A stretch of DNA of 64,000 bases. Origin: Stenotrophomonas sp. PS02289. Lineage in GTDB: Bacteria; Pseudomonadota; Gammaproteobacteria; Xanthomonadales; Xanthomonadaceae. Position 1 is the first letter of the stretch; each line of letters starts with the position of its first letter. A program made the position numbers and the translations under genes. Shown here piece by piece: positions 34,932-44,259 of the stretch. The DNA is taken from positions 1 to 64,000 of the forward strand of contig NZ_JASCOZ010000002.1 in the NCBI RefSeq assembly GCF_029960115.1, written 5' to 3'. The notes under the pieces are model-generated. The model was not told where the DNA came from, ran no database searches, and worked only from the letters and a program-made list of their open reading frames with translations.

Positions 34932-35404
34932 CAGCGTTCCTCGCTTTCATCCATCGGTTGCACGGTGCGGCTGCGTCGCCGCACCACCCAGAACACGGTG
35001 CCCGCGCCGATCAGCAGCACGCCCAGTGGCCCGAACCAGAGCAGGCTGTTGCGCGCGTCCATCGCCGGACGGTACAGCACGAACTCGCCATAGCGCTCGA
35101 CCAGGAACTGCTTGATCTGGGCGTCGCTGTTGCCCTGTTGCATGAGGGTCAGCACTTCACGGCGCAGGTCGTGCGCGATCTGTGCGTTGGAATCGGCCAG
35201 CGATTGGTTCTGGCACTGCACGCAGCGCAGCTCAGCGGCCAGCGCGTGGAAGCGGGCTTCCTCGGCCGCATCGCGGTACTGCAGCGGAGTAGGGTCGCTG
35301 ACCGCCTGTGACCACGCCATTGCCGGCCACAACACGGTGGCCAACAGCAGGACGCGGCCTTTACTCAGCTGGCGGCGGCGTGGCAGCAGGTTGCGCATGG
35401 GCAC
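34928..35404 (-). CDS. ccmH: Cytochrome c maturation protein CcmH
   Basis: 158 residues. Signal peptide, then the thiol motif ELRCVQCQNQSLADSNA (LRCxxCQ) that reduces or holds the apocytochrome CXXCH thiols, and a C-terminal membrane helix (LLWFGPLGVLLIGAGTVFWV). The ATG at 35404, or the one two codons later, overlaps ccmG by 38-44 bp. No later ATG leaves a full signal peptide. Confidence 0.92.
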   Translation of the reverse strand: MPMRNLLPRRRQLSKGRVLLLATVLWPAMAWSQAVSDPTPLQYRDAAEEARFHALAAELRCVQCQNQSLADSNAQIAHDLRREVLTLMQQGNSDAQIKQFLVERYGEFVLYRPAMDARNSLLWFGPLGVLLIGAGTVFWVVRRRSRTVQPMDESEERW

Positions 35405-35960
35405 GGTCCAGTTTGTCCAGTTCCGGCAGCAGTTGGGTGTCGATCACGCGCTGGGTGAGCGCGCCGCTGTACTTCCAGCGCACCACGCCGCTGGCGTCGA
35501 CGAGGAAGGTCTCCGGCGCGGCGGTCACGCCCCAGTCAATTGCGGTGCGGCCTTCGATATCCGCCAGCACCAGCACGAACGGATTGCCCAGCGTTTCCAG
35601 CCAACGCAGTGCATCGGCTGGTTCGTCTTTCCAGTTGTAGCCGATCACGCGCACGCGCTTGGTTTCGGCGAACTTCGTCAGCACCGGGTGTTCTTCACGG
35701 CAGGCGGCGCACCAGCTGCCCCACACGTTCAGCACGTAGGGCGCGCCACGTAGCTCGGTGCTGCTCACAGTGGTCTGCGGGTCATGCAGAATCGGCAGCG
35801 CAAACGCCGGCGCGGGTTTGTTGATCAGCGCTGAAGGCAGGATGTCACGGTCCGGCGCGCCGGACTTCATCACCCCGTAGATCATCAGTCCGAGCAGCCC
35901 GAAGAAGAACAGCACGCCGATGACGATGGCAACAGGCGGAATGGGGCGGGGCTCAGACAT
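35361..35960 (-). CDS. ccmG: Thiol:disulfide interchange protein CcmG (DsbE)
   Basis: 199 residues. One N-terminal membrane anchor (IPPVAIVIGVLFFFGLLGLM), then a thioredoxin fold with the active site NVWGSWCAACREEHP (WCxxC) and a cis-Pro loop GVTAAPETFLVD. It delivers reductant to CcmH and apocytochrome c in the periplasm. The ATG at 35960 (MSEPRPIPP) overlaps the end of ccmF by 8 bp and is preferred over an upstream in-frame start. Confidence 0.95.
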   Translation of the reverse strand: MSEPRPIPPVAIVIGVLFFFGLLGLMIYGVMKSGAPDRDILPSALINKPAPAFALPILHDPQTTVSSTELRGAPYVLNVWGSWCAACREEHPVLTKFAETKRVRVIGYNWKDEPADALRWLETLGNPFVLVLADIEGRTAIDWGVTAAPETFLVDASGVVRWKYSGALTQRVIDTQLLPELDKLDRAHAQPAATPPPAE

Positions 35961-37884
35961 TGGGTAATTCCTTGATACGGCGGAAGCGGCGGTCAGCGGC
36001 GGTGACAAACCCGCCCAGCGCCATCAGCAGCGCACCCAGCCAGATCCAGCGGACAAACGGCTTGATATGCACGCGCAGCGCCCAGGCATTGTTGCCCAGC
36101 GGCTCGCCCAATGCCACGTAGACATCGCCATTTACCCGTGCATGGATGCCGGCTTCGGTCATCACCTGGCCGCCGCTGGCATAGGCGCGCTTTTCCGGGT
36201 GCAGCAGGGCGATTTCACGCTCGCCGGCGAAGACCCGCACGTGGCCGCGGTCGGCCACGTAGTTCGGGCCCTGCTGGTGATCCACGCCTTCGAACTGGAA
36301 CGCGTAACGACCGATCTCGATCTGCTGGCCGGGAGCGAGGGCGATTTCGCGCTGCACGTTCAGTGCTTCCACCAGCAGCGCGCCGACGAGGAACACCGCC
36401 ACGCCGAAATGCGCCAGCAGCATGCCGACCATTTCCGCGTTGAAGCGGCCATTGCCGCGCAGGCGCTGCCAGACGAAGCGCGCGGTACCGAAGGTCACCC
36501 ACGCGGCGGCCGCAACGCCGGCGGCGGTTTTCAACTTGCCCTGCGGAGCCATGAACCACGCGACCCCGCCCAGCAGCAGCGCGAACACCGCCCACGGGGC
36601 GAGCAGCGCCAGCCGACGTGACGCCTGGTCACGCTGCCAGTTCACCAATGGGCCGAACGGCAGCAGCAGCACCAGCGGGGCCATCAGCAGGAGGAACAGG
36701 GTGCCGAAGTAGGGCGGTCCAACACTCACCTTGCCCAGCCCCAGCGCATCCGCCAGCAGCGGATACAGCGTGCCCAGCAGCACCATCGCGCACGCGGTGG
36801 CCAGCAGCAGGTTGTTGGCCAGCAACAGGGTCTCGCGCGAGGTGGCCATGAATCCCTTGCGCGGGTCGTCCACGTTCAGGCCGCCGGCACGCAGCGCATA
36901 CAACAGCAGCGCCGCACCGACCACCAGTGCCAGGAACACGAGAATGAAGGCACCGCGCGCCGGATCAGCGGCGAACGAGTGCACGCTGGTCAGTACGCCC
37001 GAGCGCACCAGGAAGGCCCCCAGCAGCGACAGCGCGAACGCGGCGATGGCCAGCAGCAGGGTCCAACTGGCGAAGCTGCCGCGCTTTTCAGTCACCGCCT
37101 GCGAATGGATCAGCGCGGCACCGGCCAGCCAGGGCATGAAGCTGGCGTTTTCCACCGGGTCCCAGAACCACCAGCCGCCCCAGCCCAGCTCGTAGTACGC
37201 CCACCAGCTGCCCAGCGCGATGCCCAGGGTGAGGAAGCCCCAGGCGATGTTGGTCCACGGCCGGGTCCAGCGCAGCCAGCGTGCGTCCACGCGGCCGTCC
37301 AGCAGCGCGGCAATGGCGAAGGCGAAGGGAACCGCAAAGCCCACGTAGCCGATATACAGCATCGGTGGGTGGATGATCAGCCCCGGGTCCTGCAGCAGCG
37401 GGTTGAGGTCGCGGCCTTCCAGCGGAGCCGGCAGCAGCCGGTTGAACGGATTGGAGGTGAAGAACAGGAAGGCGATGAAGCCCACGCTGATGATGCCCAT
37501 CACCCCCAACACGCGTGCGCGCACGGTGTCGGGCAATTGCTTGGAGCCCACCGCCACCGCGCCGCCCCATAGCGCCAGCACCAGCACCCACATCAGCAGC
37601 GAACCTTCGTGCGCGCCCCATACCGCGGAATAGCGGTAGGCCAGCGGCAGCAGCGTGTTGGAGTTTTCGGCCACGTAGCGCACCGAGAAGTCCTGCTGCA
37701 CGAAGGCGGCGGTAAGCACGGCGAACGCGCTGGCAATCAGCACCAGTTGCGCATACGCGGCCGGGCGGGCGATGGCCATCCACTCGGCCCGCTGGCGCTG
37801 CGCGCCCAACAGCGGCAGCACCGCCTGCAGCAGCGCGGCCAGCAGTGCACAGCCCAGCAGAATCTGCCCCAGCTCAGGCAGCAC
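35953..37884 (-). CDS. ccmF: Haem lyase subunit CcmF
   Basis: 643 residues, about 15 membrane helices. The haem-binding WWD domain GWGGWWFWDPVENASFMPWL is clear, with the His-bearing loops NTLLPLAYRYSAVWGAHEGS and HPPMLYIGYVGFAVPF. It joins haem from holo-CcmE to apocytochrome c. It starts with GTG directly next to the ccmE stop (TGAGTG). Confidence 0.96.
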   Translation of the reverse strand: MLPELGQILLGCALLAALLQAVLPLLGAQRQRAEWMAIARPAAYAQLVLIASAFAVLTAAFVQQDFSVRYVAENSNTLLPLAYRYSAVWGAHEGSLLMWVLVLALWGGAVAVGSKQLPDTVRARVLGVMGIISVGFIAFLFFTSNPFNRLLPAPLEGRDLNPLLQDPGLIIHPPMLYIGYVGFAVPFAFAIAALLDGRVDARWLRWTRPWTNIAWGFLTLGIALGSWWAYYELGWGGWWFWDPVENASFMPWLAGAALIHSQAVTEKRGSFASWTLLLAIAAFALSLLGAFLVRSGVLTSVHSFAADPARGAFILVFLALVVGAALLLYALRAGGLNVDDPRKGFMATSRETLLLANNLLLATACAMVLLGTLYPLLADALGLGKVSVGPPYFGTLFLLLMAPLVLLLPFGPLVNWQRDQASRRLALLAPWAVFALLLGGVAWFMAPQGKLKTAAGVAAAAWVTFGTARFVWQRLRGNGRFNAEMVGMLLAHFGVAVFLVGALLVEALNVQREIALAPGQQIEIGRYAFQFEGVDHQQGPNYVADRGHVRVFAGEREIALLHPEKRAYASGGQVMTEAGIHARVNGDVYVALGEPLGNNAWALRVHIKPFVRWIWLGALLMALGGFVTAADRRFRRIKELPNV

Positions 37885-38346
37885 TCAGCGTGCCTCCACG
37901 GCCGGCACCGGCACGTCGTGCTTGGTGTGCGCCGCGCCCATCTTGTCGGCCACTTCCTTGGGCACGTAGTTCTCGTCGTGCTTGGCCAGGACTTCATCGG
38001 CGATGAAGCGGCCATTCTCGAGGCGGCCGCTGGCGACCACGGCGGTGCCTTCGGCAAACATGTCCGGCAGCATGCGAGAGGTACTCACCGGCAGGGTGGC
38101 GTCGCCGTCGGTGACCACGAAGTGGGCTTCCAGAGAGCCTTCCGCACGCTGGAACGAACCTTTCACCACCATGCCGCCGAGCCGGAAGCGCTCCTGGCTG
38201 CCGGCATCGCCGCGCAGCACTTCTGCGGGGGTGTAGAGATAAGCGATGTTCCGCTGCAGCGCGAATGCCACCAGCGTGGTGGCCAGGCCACCGGCCAACA
38301 GCACGATCAACACCCACATCAGGCGGCGACGCTGTACCGGGGTCAT
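37885..38346 (-). CDS. ccmE: Haem chaperone CcmE
   Basis: 153 residues. N-terminal membrane helix ([20 protein letters not shown]), then an OB-fold with the covalent haem His in [14 protein letters not shown] (HxxxY). It carries haem from CcmC to CcmF. Coupled by 4 bp overlap to ccmD. Confidence 0.96.
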   Translation of the reverse strand: MTPVQRRRLMWVLIVLLAGGLATTLVAFALQRNIAYLYTPAEVLRGDAGSQERFRLGGMVVKGSFQRAEGSLEAHFVVTDGDATLPVSTSRMLPDMFAEGTAVVASGRLENGRFIADEVLAKHDENYVPKEVADKMGAAHTKHDVPVPAVEAR

Positions 38347-38528
38347 CGGCTCAGCTCCGTGCTGAGCGGGGCGGTGGCCGGCGTTTTCTCTCTCGCGCGC
38401 AGGCGTTCCTGTTTGCGCATGGCCTGGCGCTTGGCACTGCGCAGACGCAGCCAGGAACCGAATGCATCGGCGGCCAATACCAGCACGAACACCGAAAACG
38501 CAGCGATCAGGAAGGGAACGTGGGTCAT
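38343..38528 (-). CDS. ccmD: Haem exporter protein CcmD
   Basis: 61 residues: one membrane helix ([20 protein letters not shown]) followed by a basic cytoplasmic tail. CcmD helps release holo-CcmE from CcmABC. It overlaps its neighbours by 4 bp each side. Confidence 0.9.
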   Translation of the reverse strand: MTHVPFLIAAFSVFVLVLAADAFGSWLRLRSAKRQAMRKQERLRAREKTPATAPLSTELSR

Positions 38529-39292
38529 GGCGCGGACTCCCTGGCGGGTGCGCCGCCAAAACGTTCGGCCACCCAGGCCTTGCCGGCCTCACGCGAAAGA
38601 TTATCGGCGCGGGCCTTGGCCAGCAGCGAACCGGCAAACCACAGCTTGGTCGCCACCACCATCCACCACAGCGGGCCGATGAGCTGGTCGCGCACGGCGT
38701 TGTCGCCGAACACGTTGATCGACTGGCGCTGGTGCAGGCCGCCCCACCAGTCGACCGAATAGCGGATCACCGGCAGCAGGCTCACACCCACAATGGCCAA
38801 CAGGCCAGCGGCACGCGCGGCGCTGCGGCGGTCTTCAATGGCGTGGTACAGGCCAATGACGCCCAGGTACAGGAACAGCAGCACCAGCTCGCTGGTCATG
38901 CGCGGGTCCCAATCCCACCATGTGCCCCAGGTGCTTTTGCCCCAGATGCTGCCGGTGAGCAGGGTGATCAGGGTGAAACCCGCGCCCATCGGCGCGCAGG
39001 CCATGGCCAGGATCTCGCAGATCTTGATCCGCCAGATCAGCGCGATGGCAGCGTACAAGGCCATGAGCGCGAACACGAAGAGGCTCATCCAGGCGCTGGG
39101 CACGTGGATGTAGATGATGCGGAAGGCGTCCAGCTGCTTGGCTTCTGCCGGCACCACGAACAGTCCCTGGTACAGCCCGATCAGCAGCACCGGCACCGCC
39201 GCTACATAAAACAGGCGCGACCAGCGCGCGGCGAAGCGGTCGAAGGTGGGCGGTGAACCGAATTGGTGGAACCAGCGGGTCAGGGAGTTCAT
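38525..39292 (-). CDS. ccmC: Haem exporter subunit CcmC
   Basis: 255 residues, six helices. WWD domain [20 protein letters not shown], with conserved His in [12 protein letters not shown] and [10 protein letters not shown]. It loads haem onto CcmE. The 97 bp gap to ccmB carries a SMAG element, the only sizeable gap in the operon. Confidence 0.95.
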   Translation of the reverse strand: MNSLTRWFHQFGSPPTFDRFAARWSRLFYVAAVPVLLIGLYQGLFVVPAEAKQLDAFRIIYIHVPSAWMSLFVFALMALYAAIALIWRIKICEILAMACAPMGAGFTLITLLTGSIWGKSTWGTWWDWDPRMTSELVLLFLYLGVIGLYHAIEDRRSAARAAGLLAIVGVSLLPVIRYSVDWWGGLHQRQSINVFGDNAVRDQLIGPLWWMVVATKLWFAGSLLAKARADNLSREAGKAWVAERFGGAPARESAP

Positions 39293-39335
39293 GCAGCGAA
39301 GGCAATCTCAACGATGGGCAAAACAACGGCTGATC

Positions 39336-39357
39336 GTAGGGACGCGCCATGCGCGTC
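39336..39357 (+). repeat. SMAG stem-loop between ccmB and ccmC
   Basis: GTAG then GACGCGC-CAT-GCGCGTC, offset by one base, inside the ccm operon. Confidence 0.8.
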
Positions 39358-39389
39358 TGCGGTGAACAGGGCAACACACAGCACAATCA

Positions 39390-40085
39390 TCAACTCAACG
39401 ATATCCGTATCGCCGCGGCGGTGGCCAATGGGGCCAGCACCAGCGCCACCACCAGACCGGCCCCCAGCAGCAGCAGCGCTCCCACGGGATCCTGGCCGCG
39501 CGCGGCGGCTGAAACCGCCCCCGCGCCAAACACCAGCACCGGCACATACAGCGGCAGCGCCAGCAACGCCACGAGAATACCAGAGCGACGAATGCTGACC
39601 GTCAGCGCAGCCACCACGCCGCCAATCAGGCTCAGCAGCGGGGTACCCAGCAGCAACGATGCCAGCAACAGCGGCAATTGGTCATGCGGCAGATGCAGCA
39701 TTTCGGCCAGCAGCGGGCTGACCACGATCAAGGGCAGGGCGGTGGTGGCCCAATGCAGCAGCACCCGCACCAGCACCAGCCAGGCCAGCGGCACCGGGGC
39801 CAGCAGCCATTGTTCCAGCGAGCCGTCCTCGGCGTCGCTTCGGAACAGTGAATCCAGCGCCAGCTGTCCGGCCAGCAGCACCGCCAGCCATAGCACCGCC
39901 GAGGCCACCCGGCTCATCGTGTCCGGGTCGCGGCCCAGCGCCAGCGCGAACAGCACCACCACCAGCAGCGCGAAGAGGACCGGCTGCAACGCATCGCCGC
40001 GCCGCCGCCAGAGCAGGCGCAGGTCGCGGGCGACCAGGGCGCGGGCGGTCTGCCACAGGCCGGGTTCGGTACCGGGGGCGATCAT
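39390..40085 (-). CDS. ccmB: Haem exporter permease CcmB
   Basis: 231 residues, six hydrophobic segments. Marks are [20 protein letters not shown] near the start and [37 protein letters not shown] later, typical of CcmB. It forms the ABC complex with CcmA. Overlaps ccmA by 4 bp. Confidence 0.94.
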   Translation of the reverse strand: MIAPGTEPGLWQTARALVARDLRLLWRRRGDALQPVLFALLVVVLFALALGRDPDTMSRVASAVLWLAVLLAGQLALDSLFRSDAEDGSLEQWLLAPVPLAWLVLVRVLLHWATTALPLIVVSPLLAEMLHLPHDQLPLLLASLLLGTPLLSLIGGVVAALTVSIRRSGILVALLALPLYVPVLVFGAGAVSAAARGQDPVGALLLLGAGLVVALVLAPLATAAAIRISLS

Positions 40086-40732
40086 GCGGTGGCCCCCGGC
40101 GCGGACAACTCAATCAACCGCGTGCGCACCGGCGGCGCGGCATACGCCCCGTGCGTGGTCACCAAGGCGGCCCCGCCGGCACGGAGGTGCGCGGAAATCA
40201 TCCGGTTGACCAGGTTGATCCCATCCAGATCCAGATTGGCGTAAGGCTCGTCCAGCAGCCACAGCGGTGCCGGCGACAGCCAGATGCGGGCCAGCGCGAG
40301 GCGTCGCTTCTGGCCGGCTGAAAGCTGCCGTACCAGGGTGTCCTCATAGCCGGCCAGACCTACGATCGCCAAGGCATTGCCCGGCATCTGGCGGGACCGG
40401 CGGCCATGCAGGCCGCACAGGAAATTCAGGTTTTCCAGGGTGTCCAGGTCGGCCTTCAGCGCCGGCAGGTGGCTCAGGTAGGCGACGAAGCGGGCCCGTT
40501 CACGGTGCCCGGCCGGCTTGCCGTCGATCTGGATCTGCCCGCCCCCCGGCCGCAGCAACCCGGCCAGCACCCGCAGCAGGGTGGTCTTGCCGGCCCCGTT
40601 GCCGCCCTGCACCAGCAGCGCCTCGCCGGCATCCACCTGCAGGTCCAGCGGCCCGAACACGGGTTCATCGTTGCGGTTGAAGGTGAGGCCATGAGCCGCC
40701 AGCAACGGGGGCGTATTCGGGGTGTTGTGCAT
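40082..40732 (-). CDS. ccmA: Haem exporter ATPase CcmA
   Basis: 216 residues, a single ABC ATPase domain: Walker [15 protein letters not shown], signature [14 protein letters not shown], Walker [13 protein letters not shown]. It drives release of holo-CcmE from CcmC. First gene of the operon; the ATG at 40732 is the first that gives a normal CcmA, although the frame stays open far upstream. Confidence 0.95.
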   Translation of the reverse strand: MHNTPNTPPLLAAHGLTFNRNDEPVFGPLDLQVDAGEALLVQGGNGAGKTTLLRVLAGLLRPGGGQIQIDGKPAGHRERARFVAYLSHLPALKADLDTLENLNFLCGLHGRRSRQMPGNALAIVGLAGYEDTLVRQLSAGQKRRLALARIWLSPAPLWLLDEPYANLDLDGINLVNRMISAHLRAGGAALVTTHGAYAAPPVRTRLIELSAPGATA

Positions 40733-40840
40733 GGGGAGGAGTGTAGCGGGATCGCGTTTGATGGGCTGTGCGTAGATGGCCATGTGGACCCGATTCGGTA
40801 CCCATCCTTTACACTGCAAGGTCTCCTGATCCTGCCAGCG

Positions 40841-41995
40841 ATGCCGATGAACCCGCAGACCAAGCTGCCCAAGGTGGGCACCACCATCTTCACCGTGATG
40901 TCCCAACTCGCTGCCGAGCATGGGGCCGTCAACCTGGGGCAGGGGTTCCCGGACTTCTCCGCGCCGCAGCGGCTCATCGATGAAACCGTGAAGGCCATGC
41001 AGGCCGGCCTGAACCAATACCCGCCGATGACCGGTGTGGCTCCGCTGCGCCAGGCCATCGCCCAGAAGTCGCTGGATCTGTACGGCGCACAGGTCAACCC
41101 CGACACCGAAATCACCGTCACCAGCGGTGCGACCGAAGCGATTTTCAATGCCATCCACGCGGTGGTCCGCCCGGGCGAGGAAGTGATCGTGCTCGACCCC
41201 GCGTACGACTGCTACGAGCCCGCCATCGACCTGGCCGGTGCGCGCGCTGTGCACGTGCCGCTGGACCCGCAGACCTTTGCGGTGGACTGGGACCGCGTGC
41301 GTGCCGCCATCACCCCGCGTACCCGCCTGCTGATGGTCAATACCCCGCACAATCCGTCCGGTGCCATGCTCACCGAGGCAGACATGCAGGCTCTGTGCGA
41401 TGTGCTGCGCGGCACCGGCATCTATCTGATTTCCGATGAAGTGTACGAACACATCATCTATGACGGCCGCCGCCACGAATCGGCGCTGCGCTATCCCGAG
41501 CTGCGGGAGCGTACTTTCGTCATCTCCAGCTTCGGCAAGACCTACCACTGCACTGGCTGGAAGATCGGCTATGCCGTGGCCCCGCCGGCACTGACCGCCG
41601 AGTTCCGCAAGGTACACCAGTACAACACTTTCACCAGCTTCGGCCCCGCCCAGTACGGCTTCGCCGCGATGATCCGCGACGAACCGGAGCATCATCTGGA
41701 ACTGGGCGCGTTCTACCAGGCCAAGCGTGACCGCTTCCGCGAGCAACTGCTGGGCACGCGCCTGAAGCCGCTGCCGGTGCCGGGCGGTTACTTCCAGCTG
41801 GTGGACTATTCGGCGATCAGCGATCTGCCCGACCACGAGTTTGTGAAGTGGCTCACCATCGAAAAGGGTGTAGCCGCCATTCCGCTGTCGCCGTTCTATG
41901 AAACCGCGCCGGAAGGCCAGCGCCTGGTGCGCCTGTGCTTTGCCAAGAACGACGCGACCATGGACGCCGCCATTGAACGCCTGAAGGTGCTCTGA
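40841..41995 (+). CDS. Class I/II aminotransferase, methionine/glutamine-type (YbdL/MtnE-like)
   Basis: 384 residues, fold type I PLP enzyme. [38 protein letters not shown] (Asn for PLP O3'), [12 protein letters not shown] and the PLP Lys in [16 protein letters not shown] are visible. The GFPDF and SFGKTYHxTGWKxGY patterns point to the YbdL/kynurenine aminotransferase group, which uses Met, Phe or Gln. The next gene, an omega-amidase, fits a glutamine transaminase pair. The ATG at 40841 (or 40847) is used. Confidence 0.88.
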   Translation: MPMNPQTKLPKVGTTIFTVMSQLAAEHGAVNLGQGFPDFSAPQRLIDETVKAMQAGLNQYPPMTGVAPLRQAIAQKSLDLYGAQVNPDTEITVTSGATEAIFNAIHAVVRPGEEVIVLDPAYDCYEPAIDLAGARAVHVPLDPQTFAVDWDRVRAAITPRTRLLMVNTPHNPSGAMLTEADMQALCDVLRGTGIYLISDEVYEHIIYDGRRHESALRYPELRERTFVISSFGKTYHCTGWKIGYAVAPPALTAEFRKVHQYNTFTSFGPAQYGFAAMIRDEPEHHLELGAFYQAKRDRFREQLLGTRLKPLPVPGGYFQLVDYSAISDLPDHEFVKWLTIEKGVAAIPLSPFYETAPEGQRLVRLCFAKNDATMDAAIERLKVL

Positions 41996-42828
41996 TGAAC
42001 GCCCCCGCACGCGCCGACCTGCGCATCAGCCTGGTGCAGGGCAACACCCGCTGGCACGACCCGCAAGGTAACCGCGAACACTACGGTGCGTTGCTGGCCC
42101 CGCTGGCCGGCAATACCGACCTGGTGATCCTGCCGGAAACGTTCACCAGCGGGTTCTCCAACGACGCGATCTTCCGTGCTGAAGGCATGGAAGGCCCGAC
42201 CGTGGCGTGGATCCGCGAGCAGGCCGCCAAACTGGGGGCAGCGGTGACCGGCAGCGTGCAGTTGCGGGTGGGCGAGGGCGTGTACAACCGTTTGTTGTGG
42301 GCCACGCCGGATGGCGAGCTGCAGCACTACGACAAGCGCCACCTGTTCCGTTACGGCGACGAGCACCTGCGCTATGCCGCCGGCAACGATCGCTTGAGCG
42401 TGGAATGGAAGGGCTGGCGGATCAATCCGCTGGTCTGCTACGACCTGCGTTTCCCGGTCTTCTGCCGCAACCGCTACGACGTGGAGCGCGCGGAAGAGCT
42501 GGACTTCGACCTGCAGATCTTCGTCGCCAACTGGCCGTCGGCGCGGGCCTACCCGTGGCGCACGTTGCTGCGCGCACGCGCGATTGAGAACCTGTGCTAC
42601 GTGGCAGCGGTGAACCGCGTCGGCGTGGACGGCAACGACCTGCACTACGCCGGCGACAGCGCGGTGATCGACTTCCTCGGCCAGCCGCAGGTGGAGGTCC
42701 GCGAGACCGAGCAGGTGGTGACCACCACCATCTCCGCCGCTGCGCTGGCTGCGCACCGCGCACGCTTCCCGGCGATGCTGGATGCCGACGGCTTTACCCT
42801 TCACAGCGGTGATGCCTCCGGCAGCTGA
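41995..42828 (+). CDS. Omega-amidase / nitrilase-family hydrolase (YafV-like)
   Basis: 277 residues, nitrilase superfamily. The catalytic triad is Glu in [12 protein letters not shown], Lys in [11 protein letters not shown] and Cys in [12 protein letters not shown]. YafV-type enzymes hydrolyse alpha-ketoglutaramate, the product when glutamine is the amino donor, and so drive transamination in methionine salvage. The start shares one base with the aminotransferase stop (TGATG), tying the two together. Confidence 0.9.
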   Translation: MNAPARADLRISLVQGNTRWHDPQGNREHYGALLAPLAGNTDLVILPETFTSGFSNDAIFRAEGMEGPTVAWIREQAAKLGAAVTGSVQLRVGEGVYNRLLWATPDGELQHYDKRHLFRYGDEHLRYAAGNDRLSVEWKGWRINPLVCYDLRFPVFCRNRYDVERAEELDFDLQIFVANWPSARAYPWRTLLRARAIENLCYVAAVNRVGVDGNDLHYAGDSAVIDFLGQPQVEVRETEQVVTTTISAAALAAHRARFPAMLDADGFTLHSGDASGS

Positions 42829-42859
42829 ACGCAACCCGCATGCGGGTGTGTGGCCTCAT

Positions 42860-42887
42860 TTGGACCACACACGCGCACTGCTAGATT
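42860..42887 (+). promoter_or_regulatory. Candidate promoter of the secreted protein gene
   Basis: TTGGAC (42860-42865), 16 bp, TAGATT (42882-42887), 34 bp before the ATG. Confidence 0.5.
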
Positions 42888-42921
42888 CAGCGCCATTCTC
42901 CCGTCACATGAGCGCATCGCA

Positions 42922-43356
42922 ATGAAGAAGTACGCCCTGGCTCTGATCGCCCTGACCACCGTGGCCGCCGTCCCCGCTGCACAGGCGGCGGGGAACATCG
43001 ACTGCGAACTGGCCTACAACCTGGCCGGCTGGTCGGCGTTCTACAAGACGGCGTCCGGCACCGGCACGATCACCTGCGACAACGGTGCGCGTATTCCGGT
43101 GAAGATCACTGTCAAAGGCGGTGGCTTGACCGTGGGCAAGTCGAAGATCGTGGATGGCAAGGGGCGCTTCAGCGGGGCCTATTCGGTGAATGACCTGATT
43201 GGTTCTTACGCCTCGGTGGAAGCGCATGCAGGAGCGGACAAGTCCAGCAGTGCCCAGGTGGTGACCAAGGGCAATGTGTCCCTGGCACTGGCCGGTACGG
43301 GCAAGGGCTGGGATCTGGGTGTGGCGGGTAGCAAGTTCACGATTGAGCGACGCTGA
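42922..43356 (+). CDS. Secreted protein of unknown function
   Basis: 144 residues. Clear signal peptide (MKKYALALIALTTVAAVPAA, cleavage after AQA). The mature part is Gly/Ser-rich with two Cys (IDCELAYN and GTITCDNG) about 27 residues apart, probably one disulfide, and regular short strands, suggesting a small beta sandwich. I do not recognise the family. It has its own promoter and ends at a SMAG and terminator. Confidence 0.75.
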   Translation: MKKYALALIALTTVAAVPAAQAAGNIDCELAYNLAGWSAFYKTASGTGTITCDNGARIPVKITVKGGGLTVGKSKIVDGKGRFSGAYSVNDLIGSYASVEAHAGADKSSSAQVVTKGNVSLALAGTGKGWDLGVAGSKFTIERR

Positions 43357-43368
43357 CGGTTCGCGATT

Positions 43369-43390
43369 GCCGGGCAGAGCCCGGCACTAC
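43369..43390 (-). repeat. SMAG (GTAG) stem-loop
   Basis: On the minus strand GTAG, T, then GCCGGGC-TCT-GCCCGGC. Confidence 0.85.
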
Positions 43391-43396
43391 GGTCCA

Positions 43397-43427
43397 TAAA
43401 AAGCCGGCTTGCGCCGGCTTTTTTTTT
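43397..43427. terminator. Bidirectional terminator between convergent genes
   Basis: Stem AGCCGGC-TTGC-GCCGGCT (43402-43419) with A on the left and nine T on the right. It overlaps the stop codon of the leftward gene. Confidence 0.88.
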
Positions 43428-44124
43428 ACTGTCGCGTCACCGCCCAGGCCATATGGCCGCGCTGCGGTTCGGGCAGCTTGGGAATGTAGGCATACAGGGT
43501 ACGCGCCGCCCAGCAGGCGTCGGCGTCGGTGGCCAGGCTGATGTTGCTCAGTACCAGGCCAAGGCGGCGCTGGTCGCGTTCGCTGGGGATGAGGTTGACC
43601 AACGCCATCGCCGCCTCGTTGACCTGCGCGTCGCTTATCTGCAGACGAGGGCGCTGATGCAGCTCGGCCATCGCGGCTTCGTGGGTAAAGTCGAACCACT
43701 GGTCGATCACCGGTTGGGGCATCGTGGCCAAGGTGTCGAACAAGCGATCAGCATTGCGTGCGGCTTCGGCCGGGGTGCTGACTTTGACCATCGCGGCGCA
43801 GTCGGCAACAGGCTGCTTCTCCAATATCTGGCTGAACAGCTCAGCGCGGTGCTCCAACTGGCGCACGTCCAGCCGGGCCATGCCGTTCATCGTGAACTGC
43901 GCGCCCAACACCATCGCCTGCTCACGGCTGACGCCCTGCATGCGCTGCACGTAGACCGGGTCGTTGATCAGCTTGCGGGTGACCCGATCCACCGGGGCAT
44001 GAAGTGGCGAGGACTTCGGGAAGGGATTCTGTGATGCGGCCAGTTCTTCCTGGACCTTCTTGCAGCCGGCCAAGGTGGTGAGGATGAGGGTGCAGAGGAG
44101 GACTGCGTTCAACTTCCGTGTCAT
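43426..44124 (-). CDS. Lipoprotein of unknown function
   Basis: 232 residues. Signal sequence with lipobox (MTRKLNAVLLCTLILTTLAGC, so Cys21 is lipidated). The mature part is mostly helical, with no motif I recognise. The ATG at 44124 is chosen because it starts the signal peptide; 42 further codons upstream are open through a SMAG and a terminator. Probably an envelope protein conserved in the genus. Confidence 0.75.
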   Translation of the reverse strand: MTRKLNAVLLCTLILTTLAGCKKVQEELAASQNPFPKSSPLHAPVDRVTRKLINDPVYVQRMQGVSREQAMVLGAQFTMNGMARLDVRQLEHRAELFSQILEKQPVADCAAMVKVSTPAEAARNADRLFDTLATMPQPVIDQWFDFTHEAAMAELHQRPRLQISDAQVNEAAMALVNLIPSERDQRRLGLVLSNISLATDADACWAARTLYAYIPKLPEPQRGHMAWAVTRQ

Positions 44125-44158
44125 GTGTGTTTTCCTGATGGGTGAGCGTGATCCGAGG

Positions 44159-44180
44159 GACGCGCATGGCGCGTCGCTAC
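44159..44180 (-). repeat. SMAG (GTAG) stem-loop
   Basis: On the minus strand GTAG, C, then GACGCGC-CAT-GCGCGTC, between rluB and the lipoprotein gene. Confidence 0.8.
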
Positions 44181-44220
44181 GAGTGATCAAACATTGCCTG
44201 CGGTTGGATGTGGCGTCCAG

Positions 44221-44248
44221 AAAAAACGGCCCCGAAGGGCCGTTTTTC
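44221..44248 (-). terminator. Terminator of rluB
   Basis: On the minus strand ACGGCCC pairs with GGGCCGT, followed by six T, 12 bp after the rluB stop. Confidence 0.9.
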
Positions 44249-44259
44249 ATTACCTGCTA

